From: an uncultured Veillonella sp.
GTDB lineage: Bacteria; Bacillota; Negativicutes; Veillonellales; Veillonellaceae
DNA: 15,892 nucleotides
NCBI GenBank assembly: GCA_902477915.1
Contig: CABSJA010000042.1
Coordinates: 1 to 15,892 of the forward strand
Direction: 5' to 3'
Positions within the stretch are counted from its first letter, which is position 1. The number at the start of each line of letters is the position of its first letter. Of the stretch, positions 6,137 through 14,379 are shown piece by piece. Under the pieces are notes generated by a model. That model made no database searches, was not told the origin of the DNA, and saw nothing but the letters and a program-made list of their open reading frames with translations. A program made the position numbers and the translations under genes.

Positions 6137-6160
6137 ACTCATGACATTTGTTACATGAGT
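6137..6160 (+). promoter_or_regulatory. Inverted repeat in the purR leader
   Basis: A 7-bp perfect inverted repeat (6137-6143 with 6154-6160) with a 10-nt spacer lies between the -10 box and the purR start. It could be an operator half-site pair or a leader hairpin. Role unknown. Confidence 0.35.
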
Positions 6161-6199
6161 GTAATTAATAGTTATATGATGAATGGTAAAGGAAATTCT

Positions 6200-7018
6200 A
6201 TGGATAAAGTACGGCGCGTGGAACGCATGGTGGCAATGACAAAATTGTTAGTTGATTCACCGCAAAAATTGATTCCTTTAAATTATTTCTGTGACTTCTT
6301 TGGTATGGCAAAGTCTACGGTTAGTGAAGACTTAACCTGTGTGAGACAGTCTATGGAGCATTTTCAGCTTGGTACATTAGAAACTGTAGCTGGCGTAGCA
6401 GGAGGCGTGCGTTTCATTCCTCATCGTAAGGGTGCTCAAGCTAATGATATTCTACGAGATGTGCAAACTCGCTTGATGGAGCCAGACCGTATCATTCCTG
6501 GTGGGTTTATTTACATGTCTGATATTTTATATGATTGGCATGTAATGACACGCCTTGGAGAAATCATTATGACCCGTTTTATGGACAGCAACCCTGATTA
6601 TATTTTGACCGTTGAAACGAAGGGGATTCCTTTAGCTGTTATGGTAGCACGAGCTTTCAACAAACCTCTCGTCATTGCTCGTCGCGATAGTAAGGTGACA
6701 GAAGGGTCCGCTATTAGTATTAACTATGTAACAGGATCTTCTGGTCGTATTCAAACGATGACGCTTACGAAGAGAGCTATTCCTCCAAATGCTAGGGTTT
6801 TAATTATCGATGATTTTATGAAAGCAGGGGGCACTGCAAAAGGTCTTAAAGAACTTGTTTTAGAAATGAGTGGTGTCGTTGTTGGGACCGGTGTTCTTGT
6901 AGCAACGGCAGAGCCAAATCCAAAATTAATCGATGATTATGAATCATTATTTACGTTCTATGGTATTGATGAAAATACAAAGAAAATTAACATAGAACCA
7001 GTATTTGATGAAGAATAA
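6200..7018 (+). CDS. purR: Purine operon repressor PurR (PRPP-responsive)
   Basis: A 272-residue protein closely resembling B. subtilis PurR. Residues 1-70 form the winged-helix DNA-binding domain (RVERMVAMTKLL, KSTVSEDL). The rest is a phosphoribosyltransferase-like effector domain with the family's KVTEGSAISINYV stretch and the PRPP-binding loop VLIIDDFMKAGGT at about 200-212. The protein represses purine synthesis and related genes and is released by PRPP. The start chosen is ATG at 6200, since AAAGGAA lies 6 bases upstream and the protein then starts MDKVRRVER like the family; the 15-codon extension from 6155 has no ribosome binding site and overlaps the leader inverted repeat. No terminator is seen before glmU, 127 bp on, so read-through is possible. 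prs, which makes the effector, is two genes downstream. Confidence 0.95.
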   Translation: MDKVRRVERMVAMTKLLVDSPQKLIPLNYFCDFFGMAKSTVSEDLTCVRQSMEHFQLGTLETVAGVAGGVRFIPHRKGAQANDILRDVQTRLMEPDRIIPGGFIYMSDILYDWHVMTRLGEIIMTRFMDSNPDYILTVETKGIPLAVMVARAFNKPLVIARRDSKVTEGSAISINYVTGSSGRIQTMTLTKRAIPPNARVLIIDDFMKAGGTAKGLKELVLEMSGVVVGTGVLVATAEPNPKLIDDYESLFTFYGIDENTKKINIEPVFDEE

Positions 7019-7145
7019 ACAATTAATATTAGATACATTATAGTTAGATATAATGACTTTAGATTGCATATTGGATAATGGGCTAATATGATGTAAGTAC
7101 TATTAAAAAGTCAGATATATGAGAGATAACAGATAGGAGATTACT

Positions 7146-8519
7146 ATGAATATTGCAAGCCTTATTTTAGCTGCTGGTAAGGGCACGCGCATGAAGTCTA
7201 AATTGCCAAAGGTATTGCACAAGGTTGGTGGTAAGGCGATGGTAGAGCGCGTTCTTGAAACGGTTCAGTCTATCGGTACAAATCGCGATGTGGTTATCGT
7301 AGGCTTTGGCGGTGATGCGGTACATAATTACTTGGGGGACCGCGCTGAATTTGTTCGTCAAGAAGAGCAAAATGGTACAGGTCATGCTGTAAAAATGGCT
7401 CAACCAGTACTTGGCGATTATGATGGTACTATCTTATTACTTTGTGGCGATACACCACTTGTTACAAAAGAAAGTTTAGAAGCACTGTTAGAAGAACATA
7501 AAAATTCTGGTGCAGCAGCGACAATTTTAACAGCTCATATGCCGAATCCAACAGGTTATGGTCGTATTATCCGCAATGAAGAAGGTTCTGTAGTTCGCAT
7601 TGTAGAGCAAAAAGATGGTAAACCAGAGGAATTAGCTGTTCAAGAAGTTAATACAGGCATGTATGCTTTTGATAGTAAAAAATTATGGCCTTGCTTAGAC
7701 CAATTATCTGATGATAATGCACAAGGTGAATTGTATATCACAGATGTAGTTGGTATTCTTGTAAATGGTGGCGACAAGGTAAGCGCATATATGACAAAGG
7801 ACTTTGAAGAGTCTCTAGGCGTAAACTCTCGCTTGCAATTAGCGGAAGCCGAAGCTATTTTGAAACATCGTAAAAATGTTGAGCTAATGACAGCTGGTGT
7901 AACAATTGTTGATCCTGCTAATACCTATGTAGCTCCAGAGGTAACAATAGGGGCTGATACAATCTTGCACCCTGGTACAATCCTCGAAGGAAATACTGTC
8001 ATTGGTGAGCGCTGTGAAATTGGTCCACATACTCGTTTGACGAATGTAAAAGTAGGTAATGATACGATTATCCACTTCACATATGGTCATGACTGCGAAG
8101 TAAAAGACGGTGTAGATGTAGGTCCATATGTTCACTTGCGCCCTAATACCGTACTTGGTAATAAGGTTCATGTAGGTAACTTCGTAGAGGTTAAAAACTC
8201 CAATGTTGGGGAAGGTACTAAGTTCCCACATCTTTCCTATATCGGCGACAGCGACGTAGGCTCTGGTGTTAATATTGGCTGCGGTACGATTACTGTAAAC
8301 TATGATGGTAAAGTTAAACATCGTACGACAATTGGCGATGGTGCTTTTGTAGGCTGTAATAGTAATTTAGTAGCTCCTGTAACAGTAGGTAATTATAGCT
8401 ATGTAGGTGCAGGTTCTACCATTACTAAAAATGTACCAGATAAGGCGTTAGCCGTAGGCCGTAGCAAGCAAATTGTGAAAGAAAATTGGGTAACTGATGA
8501 TACTTTCAAAAAGAAATAA
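7146..8519 (+). CDS. glmU: Bifunctional GlmU: GlcN-1-P acetyltransferase / GlcNAc-1-P uridylyltransferase
   Basis: A 457-residue enzyme, the family's full length, that makes UDP-GlcNAc in the cytoplasm for peptidoglycan and other envelope glycans. The N-terminal uridylyltransferase domain (about 1-230) has the nucleotide-binding LILAAGKGTRMKSKLPK, QNGTGHA at about 75-81 and the metal ligand D102 in CGDTPL. The C-terminal acetyltransferase domain is a left-handed beta-helix of hexapeptide repeats (about 250-440) with K350, the catalytic H362 in PHLSYIGD and N385-Y386-D387. AGGAGA at 7135-7140 precedes the ATG. A TATAAT at 7049-7054 lacks a good -35, so it is unclear whether glmU has its own promoter or relies on purR. 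glmU followed by prs and pth is the gene order also found in B. subtilis. Confidence 0.97.
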   Translation: MNIASLILAAGKGTRMKSKLPKVLHKVGGKAMVERVLETVQSIGTNRDVVIVGFGGDAVHNYLGDRAEFVRQEEQNGTGHAVKMAQPVLGDYDGTILLLCGDTPLVTKESLEALLEEHKNSGAAATILTAHMPNPTGYGRIIRNEEGSVVRIVEQKDGKPEELAVQEVNTGMYAFDSKKLWPCLDQLSDDNAQGELYITDVVGILVNGGDKVSAYMTKDFEESLGVNSRLQLAEAEAILKHRKNVELMTAGVTIVDPANTYVAPEVTIGADTILHPGTILEGNTVIGERCEIGPHTRLTNVKVGNDTIIHFTYGHDCEVKDGVDVGPYVHLRPNTVLGNKVHVGNFVEVKNSNVGEGTKFPHLSYIGDSDVGSGVNIGCGTITVNYDGKVKHRTTIGDGAFVGCNSNLVAPVTVGNYSYVGAGSTITKNVPDKALAVGRSKQIVKENWVTDDTFKKK

Positions 8520-8536
8520 AAAAATATTATAATTTT

Positions 8537-8567
8537 TTAACACAATTAGGGCAAAATAGTATACAAT
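8537..8567 (+). promoter_or_regulatory. Promoter candidate for prs
   Basis: TTAACA (8537-8542) and TATACA (8560-8565, within TATACAAT) are 17 bp apart in the 126-bp gap after glmU. The leader to the prs start would be about 70 nt. No terminator is seen after glmU, so this would be an internal promoter. Confidence 0.4.
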
Positions 8568-8645
8568 AAAAAGGCAATAGTGTGTATCTGTAATGGATGA
8601 TTATGGATAAGTAACCAGTATAGGAACAAATGAAAGGGTAACAAA

Positions 8646-9599
8646 ATGGCATTTGAAGACGGCAAAAAACTTAAAATTTTCACAGGTAATGCGAATCCTG
8701 CATTGGCAAAGGAAATTTGTGATTATTTAGGTTTGCCTTTAGGTGAAGCGTTTGTAGGTCGCTTTAATAATGGCGAAGTACAAATTATGATTGATGAAAG
8801 CGTACGTGGCAAAGATGTATTTATCATTCAACCAACTAGCTATCCTGTAAACGACAATTTGATGGAATTAATGGTTATGGCTGATGCGTTAAAACGCGCT
8901 TCTGCACGTCATATTACGGCTGTAGTTCCTTACTATGGCTATGCTCGCCAAGACCGTAAGACTCGTGGCCGTGAACCAATCACAGCAAAATTAGTAGCAA
9001 ACTTGATGCAAACATCTGGTATTACACGTCTTGTAACAATTGACTTACATGCAGGTCAAATTCAAGGCTTCTTTGATGTGCCAGTAGATCATTTATATGG
9101 TGCTTCTATTTTGGCTAAATACATTAATGAAAAAAATCTTGAAGATGTGATTGTTGTATCTCCAGACCTTGGCGGTGTAACTCGTGCTCGTGATTTGGCT
9201 GACCGCATCGGTGCGCCAATCGCAATTATCGAGAAAAAACGTCCTGAACCAGGCGTAGCTAAAGTTATGAATCTTATTGGCGATGTAAAAGGTAAAAACT
9301 GCATCATCGTTGACGATATTGTAGATACAGCAGGTTCCCTTGTAGAAGGCGCTAAAGCATTAGAAGAATTTGGTGCAAAATCTGTTATGGCTGCTGTTAC
9401 CCATGCTGTATTAACAGATCCAGCAAGTGAACGCATTGCAAACTCTAACATTAAAGAGCTTATCGTAACAAACACAATGCCATTACCAGAAAATTGCAAA
9501 TTAGACAATGTAACGCAATTATCTGTAGCTCCATTATTGGGCGAAGCAATTATGCGTATCTTTCATGAAGTTTCAGTAAGTAATTTATTTGATAAATAA
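8646..9599 (+). CDS. prs: Ribose-phosphate pyrophosphokinase (PRPP synthetase)
   Basis: A 317-residue class I PRPP synthetase, the usual length. It transfers pyrophosphate from ATP to ribose 5-phosphate, giving the PRPP used for purines, pyrimidines, NAD, histidine and tryptophan. Visible signatures are YYGYARQDRK (about 96-105), the metal-binding DLHAGQIQGFF starting at D133 with H135, the flexible-loop EKKRPEPG, and the PRPP loop IVDDIVDTAGS at 221-231. AAAGGG lies 8 bases before the ATG. pth follows after 10 bp. The nearby purR product is the PRPP sensor, so enzyme and sensor are encoded together. Confidence 0.97.
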   Translation: MAFEDGKKLKIFTGNANPALAKEICDYLGLPLGEAFVGRFNNGEVQIMIDESVRGKDVFIIQPTSYPVNDNLMELMVMADALKRASARHITAVVPYYGYARQDRKTRGREPITAKLVANLMQTSGITRLVTIDLHAGQIQGFFDVPVDHLYGASILAKYINEKNLEDVIVVSPDLGGVTRARDLADRIGAPIAIIEKKRPEPGVAKVMNLIGDVKGKNCIIVDDIVDTAGSLVEGAKALEEFGAKSVMAAVTHAVLTDPASERIANSNIKELIVTNTMPLPENCKLDNVTQLSVAPLLGEAIMRIFHEVSVSNLFDK

Positions 9600-9609
9600 T
9601 AGGTGATTC

Positions 9610-10188
9610 TTGAAATTAGTAGTAGGCCTTGGTAATCCAGGCAAGCAATATGAAGCGACAAAACATAATATTGGATTTATGGTTATCGATGCCATTGCAG
9701 ATACCGTATCTCACACGCCTTGGAAAGAGGAACAACGTGCAGAGGTGTGCAGTATTACTGTAGATGGTGAGAAGGTATTGCTTGTAAAGCCACAAACATT
9801 TATGAATGCCAGTGGTGAGTCTGTCGGTCCGTTGATGCGGTATTATAAGATTGACCCATCTGATGTGTACTGTATTTATGATGATATGGATTTACCGGTA
9901 GGCAAATTACGTATTCGACCAAATGGTAGTTCTGGTGGTCATAATGGGATTAAATCCTTGATTTCCCATATAGGCACTGAAAACTTTCCACGTTTCCGTG
10001 TAGGCATTGGCCGTCCATTACCACAATGGACTGTCATTGATCATGTGTTAGCACCATTTAGTGAAGAATCACAAGAGAAGGTACAAAAAGGTATCAAGGA
10101 TACTGTGAAAGCAGTCTTAGGTACTTTAGAGGTGGGCATCGATAAAGGGATGAATCAATTCAATCCTAAGCGTCGTCCGCAACGATAA
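9610..10188 (+). CDS. pth: Peptidyl-tRNA hydrolase
   Basis: A 192-residue bacterial Pth that cleaves peptidyl-tRNAs dropped from ribosomes so that the tRNA can be reused. Family residues are all present: N9 in GLGNPG, the catalytic H19 in KHNIGF, N66 in PQTFMNASG, D92 in DDMDLPVG and N112 in GGHNGIKS. The start is TTG at 9610: AGGTGA sits just before it, the protein then begins KLVVGLGNPG with no missing residues, and no ATG or GTG fits. A TTG start may keep expression low. It almost certainly shares a transcript with prs (10-bp gap). A good terminator follows. Confidence 0.96.
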   Translation: MKLVVGLGNPGKQYEATKHNIGFMVIDAIADTVSHTPWKEEQRAEVCSITVDGEKVLLVKPQTFMNASGESVGPLMRYYKIDPSDVYCIYDDMDLPVGKLRIRPNGSSGGHNGIKSLISHIGTENFPRFRVGIGRPLPQWTVIDHVLAPFSEESQEKVQKGIKDTVKAVLGTLEVGIDKGMNQFNPKRRPQR

Positions 10189-10201
10189 ATAACATGCATA
10201 A

Positions 10202-10235
10202 GGGCATGAGTCTCATTGAGATTCATGCCTTTTTT
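10202..10235 (+). terminator. Terminator or attenuator between pth and the decarboxylase gene
   Basis: A 12-bp stem (10203-10214 with 10218-10229, one G-U) with a 3-nt loop is followed by six Ts. It looks like a strong intrinsic terminator for the purR-to-pth block. The T-tract ends at 10235 and the next gene's Shine-Dalgarno starts at 10236, so no promoter fits between them. Confidence 0.88.
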
Positions 10236-10246
10236 ACGAGGTAAAT

Positions 10247-11728
10247 ATGAGTAATCAAGAAAGAATGCCTTTTGTAGAGGCCTTAGAATCATATAAAAAA
10301 CAACATTTTGTGCCTTTTCATACACCAGGCCATAAGATTGGTGTAGAAGCACCTCAACTACTAAAAGACTGGATGGGACCGGCATTACCATATGACCTAG
10401 GTGTTATGTATGCCTTAGATGATTTACATGAACCTGAAGGTGAATTAAAAGAGGCTCAAGACTTAACAGCCCAGTTATATGGAGCTGATTATTGTTGGTT
10501 CTCCATTAATGGTACTACTGCTTTGATTGAAGCGATGATTATGGGCACTGTAGGTCCTGATGAAACGATTATCATTCCTCGAGAAGCACATCGTTCCGTT
10601 ATTAGTGGCCTTGTGTTATCTGGTGCTAAACCGGTCTATATGGATTGCCAATTCGATGAGCGTTGGGGCATTCCCTTAGGTGTATCGTTGAACGATGCTG
10701 TTAAAACCATGGATGCAAATCCAGAAGCAAAGGCGATTCTCTTAGTGTATCCAAATTACTATGGTGTAGGTGTCGATATTGTAAATATCGTAAAAGAAGC
10801 ACATAAACGAGGAGTGATTGTTCTTGTTGATGAAGCGCACGGTCCTCATTTACCATTTTCAAAAAATTTACCTATCGAGGCCATTGCAGCAGGTGCAGAC
10901 TTAGTGGCACAGAGTACGCATAAATCGGTAGGCTCATTAACACAAACATCTTGGTTATTAGGGCAAGGTGAAAGAATTAATAAACGCCGCATTACACAAA
11001 TGCATCAAATGTTACAAAGTACGAGCCCAAATTATATCTTTTTGGCATCCTTAGATATGGCGCGCCATCAATTGGCTACAGTAGGTGAAGACCTCGTTAG
11101 TCGAACCGTGGAATTGAGCTTATATTTACGTAGTGAATTACATAAGATTTCCGGTATTACTACTATGGAATACAGAGACATAGAAGATCGAGTGGTAAAC
11201 TATGACTGTACCAAGGTACTCATCGATGCTAAAGAACTAGGTCTTACAGGTGTTGCATTTGAACGGATGTTACGAGAACATCGTATTGAGGTGGAGTTAG
11301 TACAAGCTCATCATGTACTAGTACTCATTACCATTGGCGATACAAAAGAGTCAATAACGGCTCTTATTCAAGCTGTACGGTCTATCAGCGATACGGTGTT
11401 AAGTACATCTCATGAATCAAATGATACGAAGGATGAGAATTTGCAAAACCTTAGCAAAGATTCAGCTTTATTGCCTGAGCCTATTGTAAGAGTAACGCCT
11501 CGTAATGCTATGTATGCCAATCGGGAGCAAGTACGGTTACAAGACGCACTTCATCGTATAGCAGGAGAGACAATTGCTTATTATCCTCCAGGGATTCCTT
11601 GTGTAGCAGTAGGTGAAGTGATTAGTGAGTCTGTGTTACAATATATAGAGAATCGTAAGGCTCTAGGTTATGTACCGAATGGGGCTGATGATATGACATT
11701 GGAAACAATTTGGGTGTTACAGGAGTAA
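10247..11728 (+). CDS. Orn/Lys/Arg decarboxylase, fold-type I, PLP-dependent
   Basis: A 493-residue member of the short Orn/Lys/Arg decarboxylase family (like B. subtilis SpeA and YaaO). It would convert a basic amino acid to a diamine or agmatine in the cytoplasm. The N-terminal HTPGHK segment, H115 in PREAHRS (stacks on PLP), D195 in LVDEAHGP (pyridine nitrogen) and the Schiff-base lysine K226 in STHKSVGSLTQ are all in place; the C-terminal family domain with YYPPGIP is at about 425-493. Substrate cannot be told from sequence. ACGAGG at 10236-10241 precedes the ATG. tmk follows after 2 bp, the same pairing as yaaO-tmk in B. subtilis. In Veillonella and Selenomonas, putrescine or cadaverine is attached to peptidoglycan, so this enzyme could supply that diamine; this is inference. 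Confidence 0.92.
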   Translation: MSNQERMPFVEALESYKKQHFVPFHTPGHKIGVEAPQLLKDWMGPALPYDLGVMYALDDLHEPEGELKEAQDLTAQLYGADYCWFSINGTTALIEAMIMGTVGPDETIIIPREAHRSVISGLVLSGAKPVYMDCQFDERWGIPLGVSLNDAVKTMDANPEAKAILLVYPNYYGVGVDIVNIVKEAHKRGVIVLVDEAHGPHLPFSKNLPIEAIAAGADLVAQSTHKSVGSLTQTSWLLGQGERINKRRITQMHQMLQSTSPNYIFLASLDMARHQLATVGEDLVSRTVELSLYLRSELHKISGITTMEYRDIEDRVVNYDCTKVLIDAKELGLTGVAFERMLREHRIEVELVQAHHVLVLITIGDTKESITALIQAVRSISDTVLSTSHESNDTKDENLQNLSKDSALLPEPIVRVTPRNAMYANREQVRLQDALHRIAGETIAYYPPGIPCVAVGEVISESVLQYIENRKALGYVPNGADDMTLETIWVLQE

Positions 11729-11730
11729 TT

Positions 11731-12417
11731 ATGGGGACTTTAATCATACTAGAAGGTGGAGATGGCAGCGGTAAGGCTACACAAACTAAACTATTAGTAG
11801 AGCGATTAACCAAGGAAGGTCATGCAGTTAAATCTGTAAGTTTTCCGAATTATGATAGCGGTGCTGCTATGCCTATAAAAATGTATCTAGCTGGAGAATT
11901 TGGCAAAGATGTGCATGATGTAAATCCTTATGTGGCAAGCTCCATGTACGCTATCGATCGCTTTGCTTCCTTTAGAACTGATTGGGAACAGTTCTATAAA
12001 AATGGGGGCATCATCATTGCAGATCGTTATACGACATCTAATATGGTGCACCAAATGGTAAAATACGACGATCAGAAGGAACGTACTGCATTTTTAGATT
12101 GGCTTGAAGACTTTGAGTTTAATAAATTTGGCTTGCCTACACCTGATGCAGTATGTCTCTTAGATATGCCTCTTGAAGTGAGTGAAGCCCTTATGGCAGA
12201 GCGCACTGGTAAAACGGGAGGTAATACAGGGGATATTCATGAAGGAAATCACCAGTATTTAGTAGCTGTTCACGATGCTTATGAAGAGCTAGTAGAACGC
12301 TATCAATGGCACCGTATTCCATGTGCTATTAAAGATGGTGCTGGTCAATATGGGTTACGTACCATAGAAGATATTCATAACGATGTATATCAAGCAGTAG
12401 TAAATCTACTACCTTAG
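11731..12417 (+). CDS. tmk: Thymidylate kinase
   Basis: A 228-residue dTMP kinase that phosphorylates dTMP to dTDP for DNA synthesis. The P-loop is EGGDGSGKATQ (8-18) with K15, and the conserved D98-R99-Y100 of the substrate site is present in IIIADRYTTSN. The stretch between about 40 and 75 and the LID-like region (about 156-172) differ from the E. coli-type enzyme, suggesting a distinct Tmk subgroup. ATG at 11731 is preceded by CAGGAG at 11720-11725; an in-frame TTG seven codons earlier would put that site inside the coding sequence, so it was rejected. It is almost certainly co-transcribed with the decarboxylase (2-bp gap). A terminator follows. Confidence 0.94.
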   Translation: MGTLIILEGGDGSGKATQTKLLVERLTKEGHAVKSVSFPNYDSGAAMPIKMYLAGEFGKDVHDVNPYVASSMYAIDRFASFRTDWEQFYKNGGIIIADRYTTSNMVHQMVKYDDQKERTAFLDWLEDFEFNKFGLPTPDAVCLLDMPLEVSEALMAERTGKTGGNTGDIHEGNHQYLVAVHDAYEELVERYQWHRIPCAIKDGAGQYGLRTIEDIHNDVYQAVVNLLP

Positions 12418-12422
12418 GATAG

Positions 12423-12449
12423 GGCGACTCTTTTAAAAGTCGCCTTTTT
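12423..12449 (+). terminator. Intrinsic terminator after tmk
   Basis: A 7-bp GC-rich stem (12423-12429 with 12438-12444) with an 8-nt loop is followed by a run of five Ts, 5 bases after the tmk stop. It splits the tmk-holB neighbourhood into two transcripts or makes a partial stop. Confidence 0.85.
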
Positions 12450-12453
12450 CTTA

Positions 12454-12459
12454 TATAAT
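12454..12459 (+). promoter_or_regulatory. Possible -10 box of a holB promoter
   Basis: A perfect TATAAT lies just after the tmk terminator and 34 bases before the holB start. The -35 position (about 12431-12436) falls in the terminator loop and matches poorly. The need for a promoter after a terminator is the main argument. Confidence 0.3.
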
Positions 12460-12492
12460 ATTAATATTGAGCATGTATTGATAGGAGGGGCT

Positions 12493-13533
12493 ATGACATA
12501 TTTTGATTCTATAATTGGTCAAGATTCGATCAAGGCACACCTATCGGAACTTGTAAGTCGTAATGCATTACCGCATAGCCTTTTGTTTTATGGTGAAGCA
12601 GGTCTTGGTAAGCTAGATATGGCCATAGGTCTAGCGTCTCTATTGTTGGGACGCCAAGTATTTTCTCAACCAAAGGGAGAAGCGTATTTAGCAGATGTAA
12701 AAGAAGCACGTCTTGCCAATGGTGAGACGGAAAAACGTATCGAAGCAGAAGGTTTACCTATCTATATGGATAAGGGGGATGCCTTTTGGATTCGTCCTAT
12801 GAAGACGACACTAAAGGTAGAGCAGTGGTATTCATTATTGCAAGATCATCTGTCAGTAGCGGGCAATGGTAACCGCGTTGTCATCGTGGAGGACTTTCAC
12901 ACGGCCAATGCAGTCATGGCAAATGCTATGCTTAAAACCATTGAAGAACCGCCTGAGCAGGTATATTTCATTATTATTACGAACAAGATTAATACTGTAT
13001 TACCAACCATCATTTCAAGATGTATGGGCGTAGGCTTTAACAGTGTTGATGTAGATACAATTCGCAAGGCCCTCGTGGCGCGTGGCATCACAGGTGATAT
13101 TGAACAAGCTTTATTAGCTGGTCATGGTAATCCGCAGTTAGTAGAGAAATTAGCAACTCAAGGTCGCATTGAAATGCTTGAGTTAGCGGTTAAGGTAATG
13201 GACATCCTCGCCTTTGAAATGCGCTGGTTTTCTATGATTTCCTTAGCTTGTGAAAATTTGCCTCGTGAAAGCCTAACAGAGTTGATGCACTGGTTGCGCC
13301 TTGTAAGTAGAGATATGATGGCTCTTAAGATGGGTGCACAAGATGGACAATTACAAGTACCTATGTACAAAACTCAATTATTACGATTATTACCGCGCTG
13401 GTCTATGCAAGCATTGGCTAAGGTTATTACTGAAACATTGCAAGCAGAACGGGCTTTGCGTTTACATATAAAAACCGCTCTCGTGGTGGACGGTCTTAGT
13501 ATCGCCCTTCATGATGCTCGGGAGGAGGATTAA
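12493..13533 (+). CDS. holB: DNA polymerase III delta' subunit (clamp loader)
   Basis: A 346-residue AAA+ protein of the clamp-loader type that, with delta and the DnaX subunits, loads the beta clamp. It has a P-loop-like GEAGLGK (34-40), the box with IVEDFH (about 121-126), the sensor-rich MLKTIEEPPE stretch typical of delta' and DnaX, and the S165-R166-C167 trio of the arginine-finger SRC motif. The zinc-binding cysteines of DnaX are absent, and the length suits delta'. ATG at 12493 follows AGGAGG at 12483-12488; the TTG at 12478 would run through that site. The gene stops directly against ricT, and its place between tmk and ricT matches B. subtilis holB, though the small genes between tmk and holB there (yaaQ, yaaR) are missing. 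Confidence 0.92.
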   Translation: MTYFDSIIGQDSIKAHLSELVSRNALPHSLLFYGEAGLGKLDMAIGLASLLLGRQVFSQPKGEAYLADVKEARLANGETEKRIEAEGLPIYMDKGDAFWIRPMKTTLKVEQWYSLLQDHLSVAGNGNRVVIVEDFHTANAVMANAMLKTIEEPPEQVYFIIITNKINTVLPTIISRCMGVGFNSVDVDTIRKALVARGITGDIEQALLAGHGNPQLVEKLATQGRIEMLELAVKVMDILAFEMRWFSMISLACENLPRESLTELMHWLRLVSRDMMALKMGAQDGQLQVPMYKTQLLRLLPRWSMQALAKVITETLQAERALRLHIKTALVVDGLSIALHDAREED

Positions 13534-14379
13534 ATGCTAACCATAGTTGGCGTACGCTTTAAAAAGGCTGGGAAGATTTATTATTTTCTGCCTGAACAAT
13601 TAGAACTATCCGTTGGTGATGGGGTTATCGTTGAAACGGCACGTGGCGTTGAATACGGTATAGTTGTGATAGGACCAAAAGAGGTCTTTGAAGATACTGT
13701 TGTAGCTCCTGTTAAGCCAGTTATTAGAAAGGCGACACCAAAGGACTTAAAACAAATTGAGAAGAATAAAGAGCGCGAAGAAAAAGCCTTTGATATTTGT
13801 CTCGAAAAAATCGAAAAACGGAAGTTACCTATGAAACTTATCAATGTGGAATATACATTTGATATGAATAAGATTATATTTTTCTTTACCGCTGATGGTC
13901 GTATTGACTTCCGTGAGCTTGTTAAAGATTTAGCCACAGTATTTAGAACGCGCATCGAGTTGCGTCAAGTAGGCGTCCGCGATGAGGCTAAGGTTTTAAA
14001 TGGTATCGGCGCTTGTGGTCGACCTTTATGTTGCTCTAACTTCTTAGGTGACTTCACACCTGTATCGATTCGAATGGCTAAGGATCAAAACTTGAGCCTA
14101 AACCCTACGAAGATTTCTGGTGTTTGTGGTCGTTTGATGTGCTGCCTCAATTACGAAGATGATTTGTATAAAAAAGGTGGCGACCTATATGTGAAGAAGG
14201 AACGTCCTCAAGCCCCTCAAGATGTGGCTCCTCCAGGTATTGGTAAGGAGGTCGTGACCGATGAAGGCATTGGTAAGGTCTTGAAGGTAAATCATCACAA
14301 GCATACTGTAAAGGTACAGCTTGAAGCAGGTCGCACCATTGATTTGAAATGGTCCGAGGTGGCATTGCCTGATGAATGA
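13534..14379 (+). CDS. ricT: PSP1-domain protein RicT (YaaT), Fe-S regulatory complex subunit
   Basis: A 281-residue protein of the PSP1/YaaT family. The PSP1 domain covers about 60-145. The following cysteine block is the hallmark: C161, C166 and C167 (ACGRPLCCSNF) and C198, C203 and C204 (VCGRLMCCLNY). In B. subtilis RicT joins RicA and RicF in an Fe-S-bearing complex that affects mRNA processing by RNase Y and several developmental pathways; RicA and RicF genes are not in this window. The ATG abuts the holB stop codon, and GGAGGAGG (13521-13528) lies 5 bases upstream. The last 8 bases overlap trmN6, so the two are probably translated in a coupled manner. Confidence 0.93.
   Translation: MLTIVGVRFKKAGKIYYFLPEQLELSVGDGVIVETARGVEYGIVVIGPKEVFEDTVVAPVKPVIRKATPKDLKQIEKNKEREEKAFDICLEKIEKRKLPMKLINVEYTFDMNKIIFFFTADGRIDFRELVKDLATVFRTRIELRQVGVRDEAKVLNGIGACGRPLCCSNFLGDFTPVSIRMAKDQNLSLNPTKISGVCGRLMCCLNYEDDLYKKGGDLYVKKERPQAPQDVAPPGIGKEVVTDEGIGKVLKVNHHKHTVKVQLEAGRTIDLKWSEVALPDE

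Noticed and set aside
6155..6199. A 15-codon N-terminal extension of PurR
   Set aside because: It has no Shine-Dalgarno and overlaps the leader inverted repeat; AAAGGAA before 6200 marks the start and the family begins there.
7884..8321. A 145-residue minus-strand frame inside glmU
   Set aside because: It is the shadow of the repetitive hexapeptide coding sequence, with no ribosome binding site or recognisable domain.
9089..9508. A 139-residue minus-strand frame inside prs
   Set aside because: It lies wholly within a clearly coding, conserved gene and has no features of its own.
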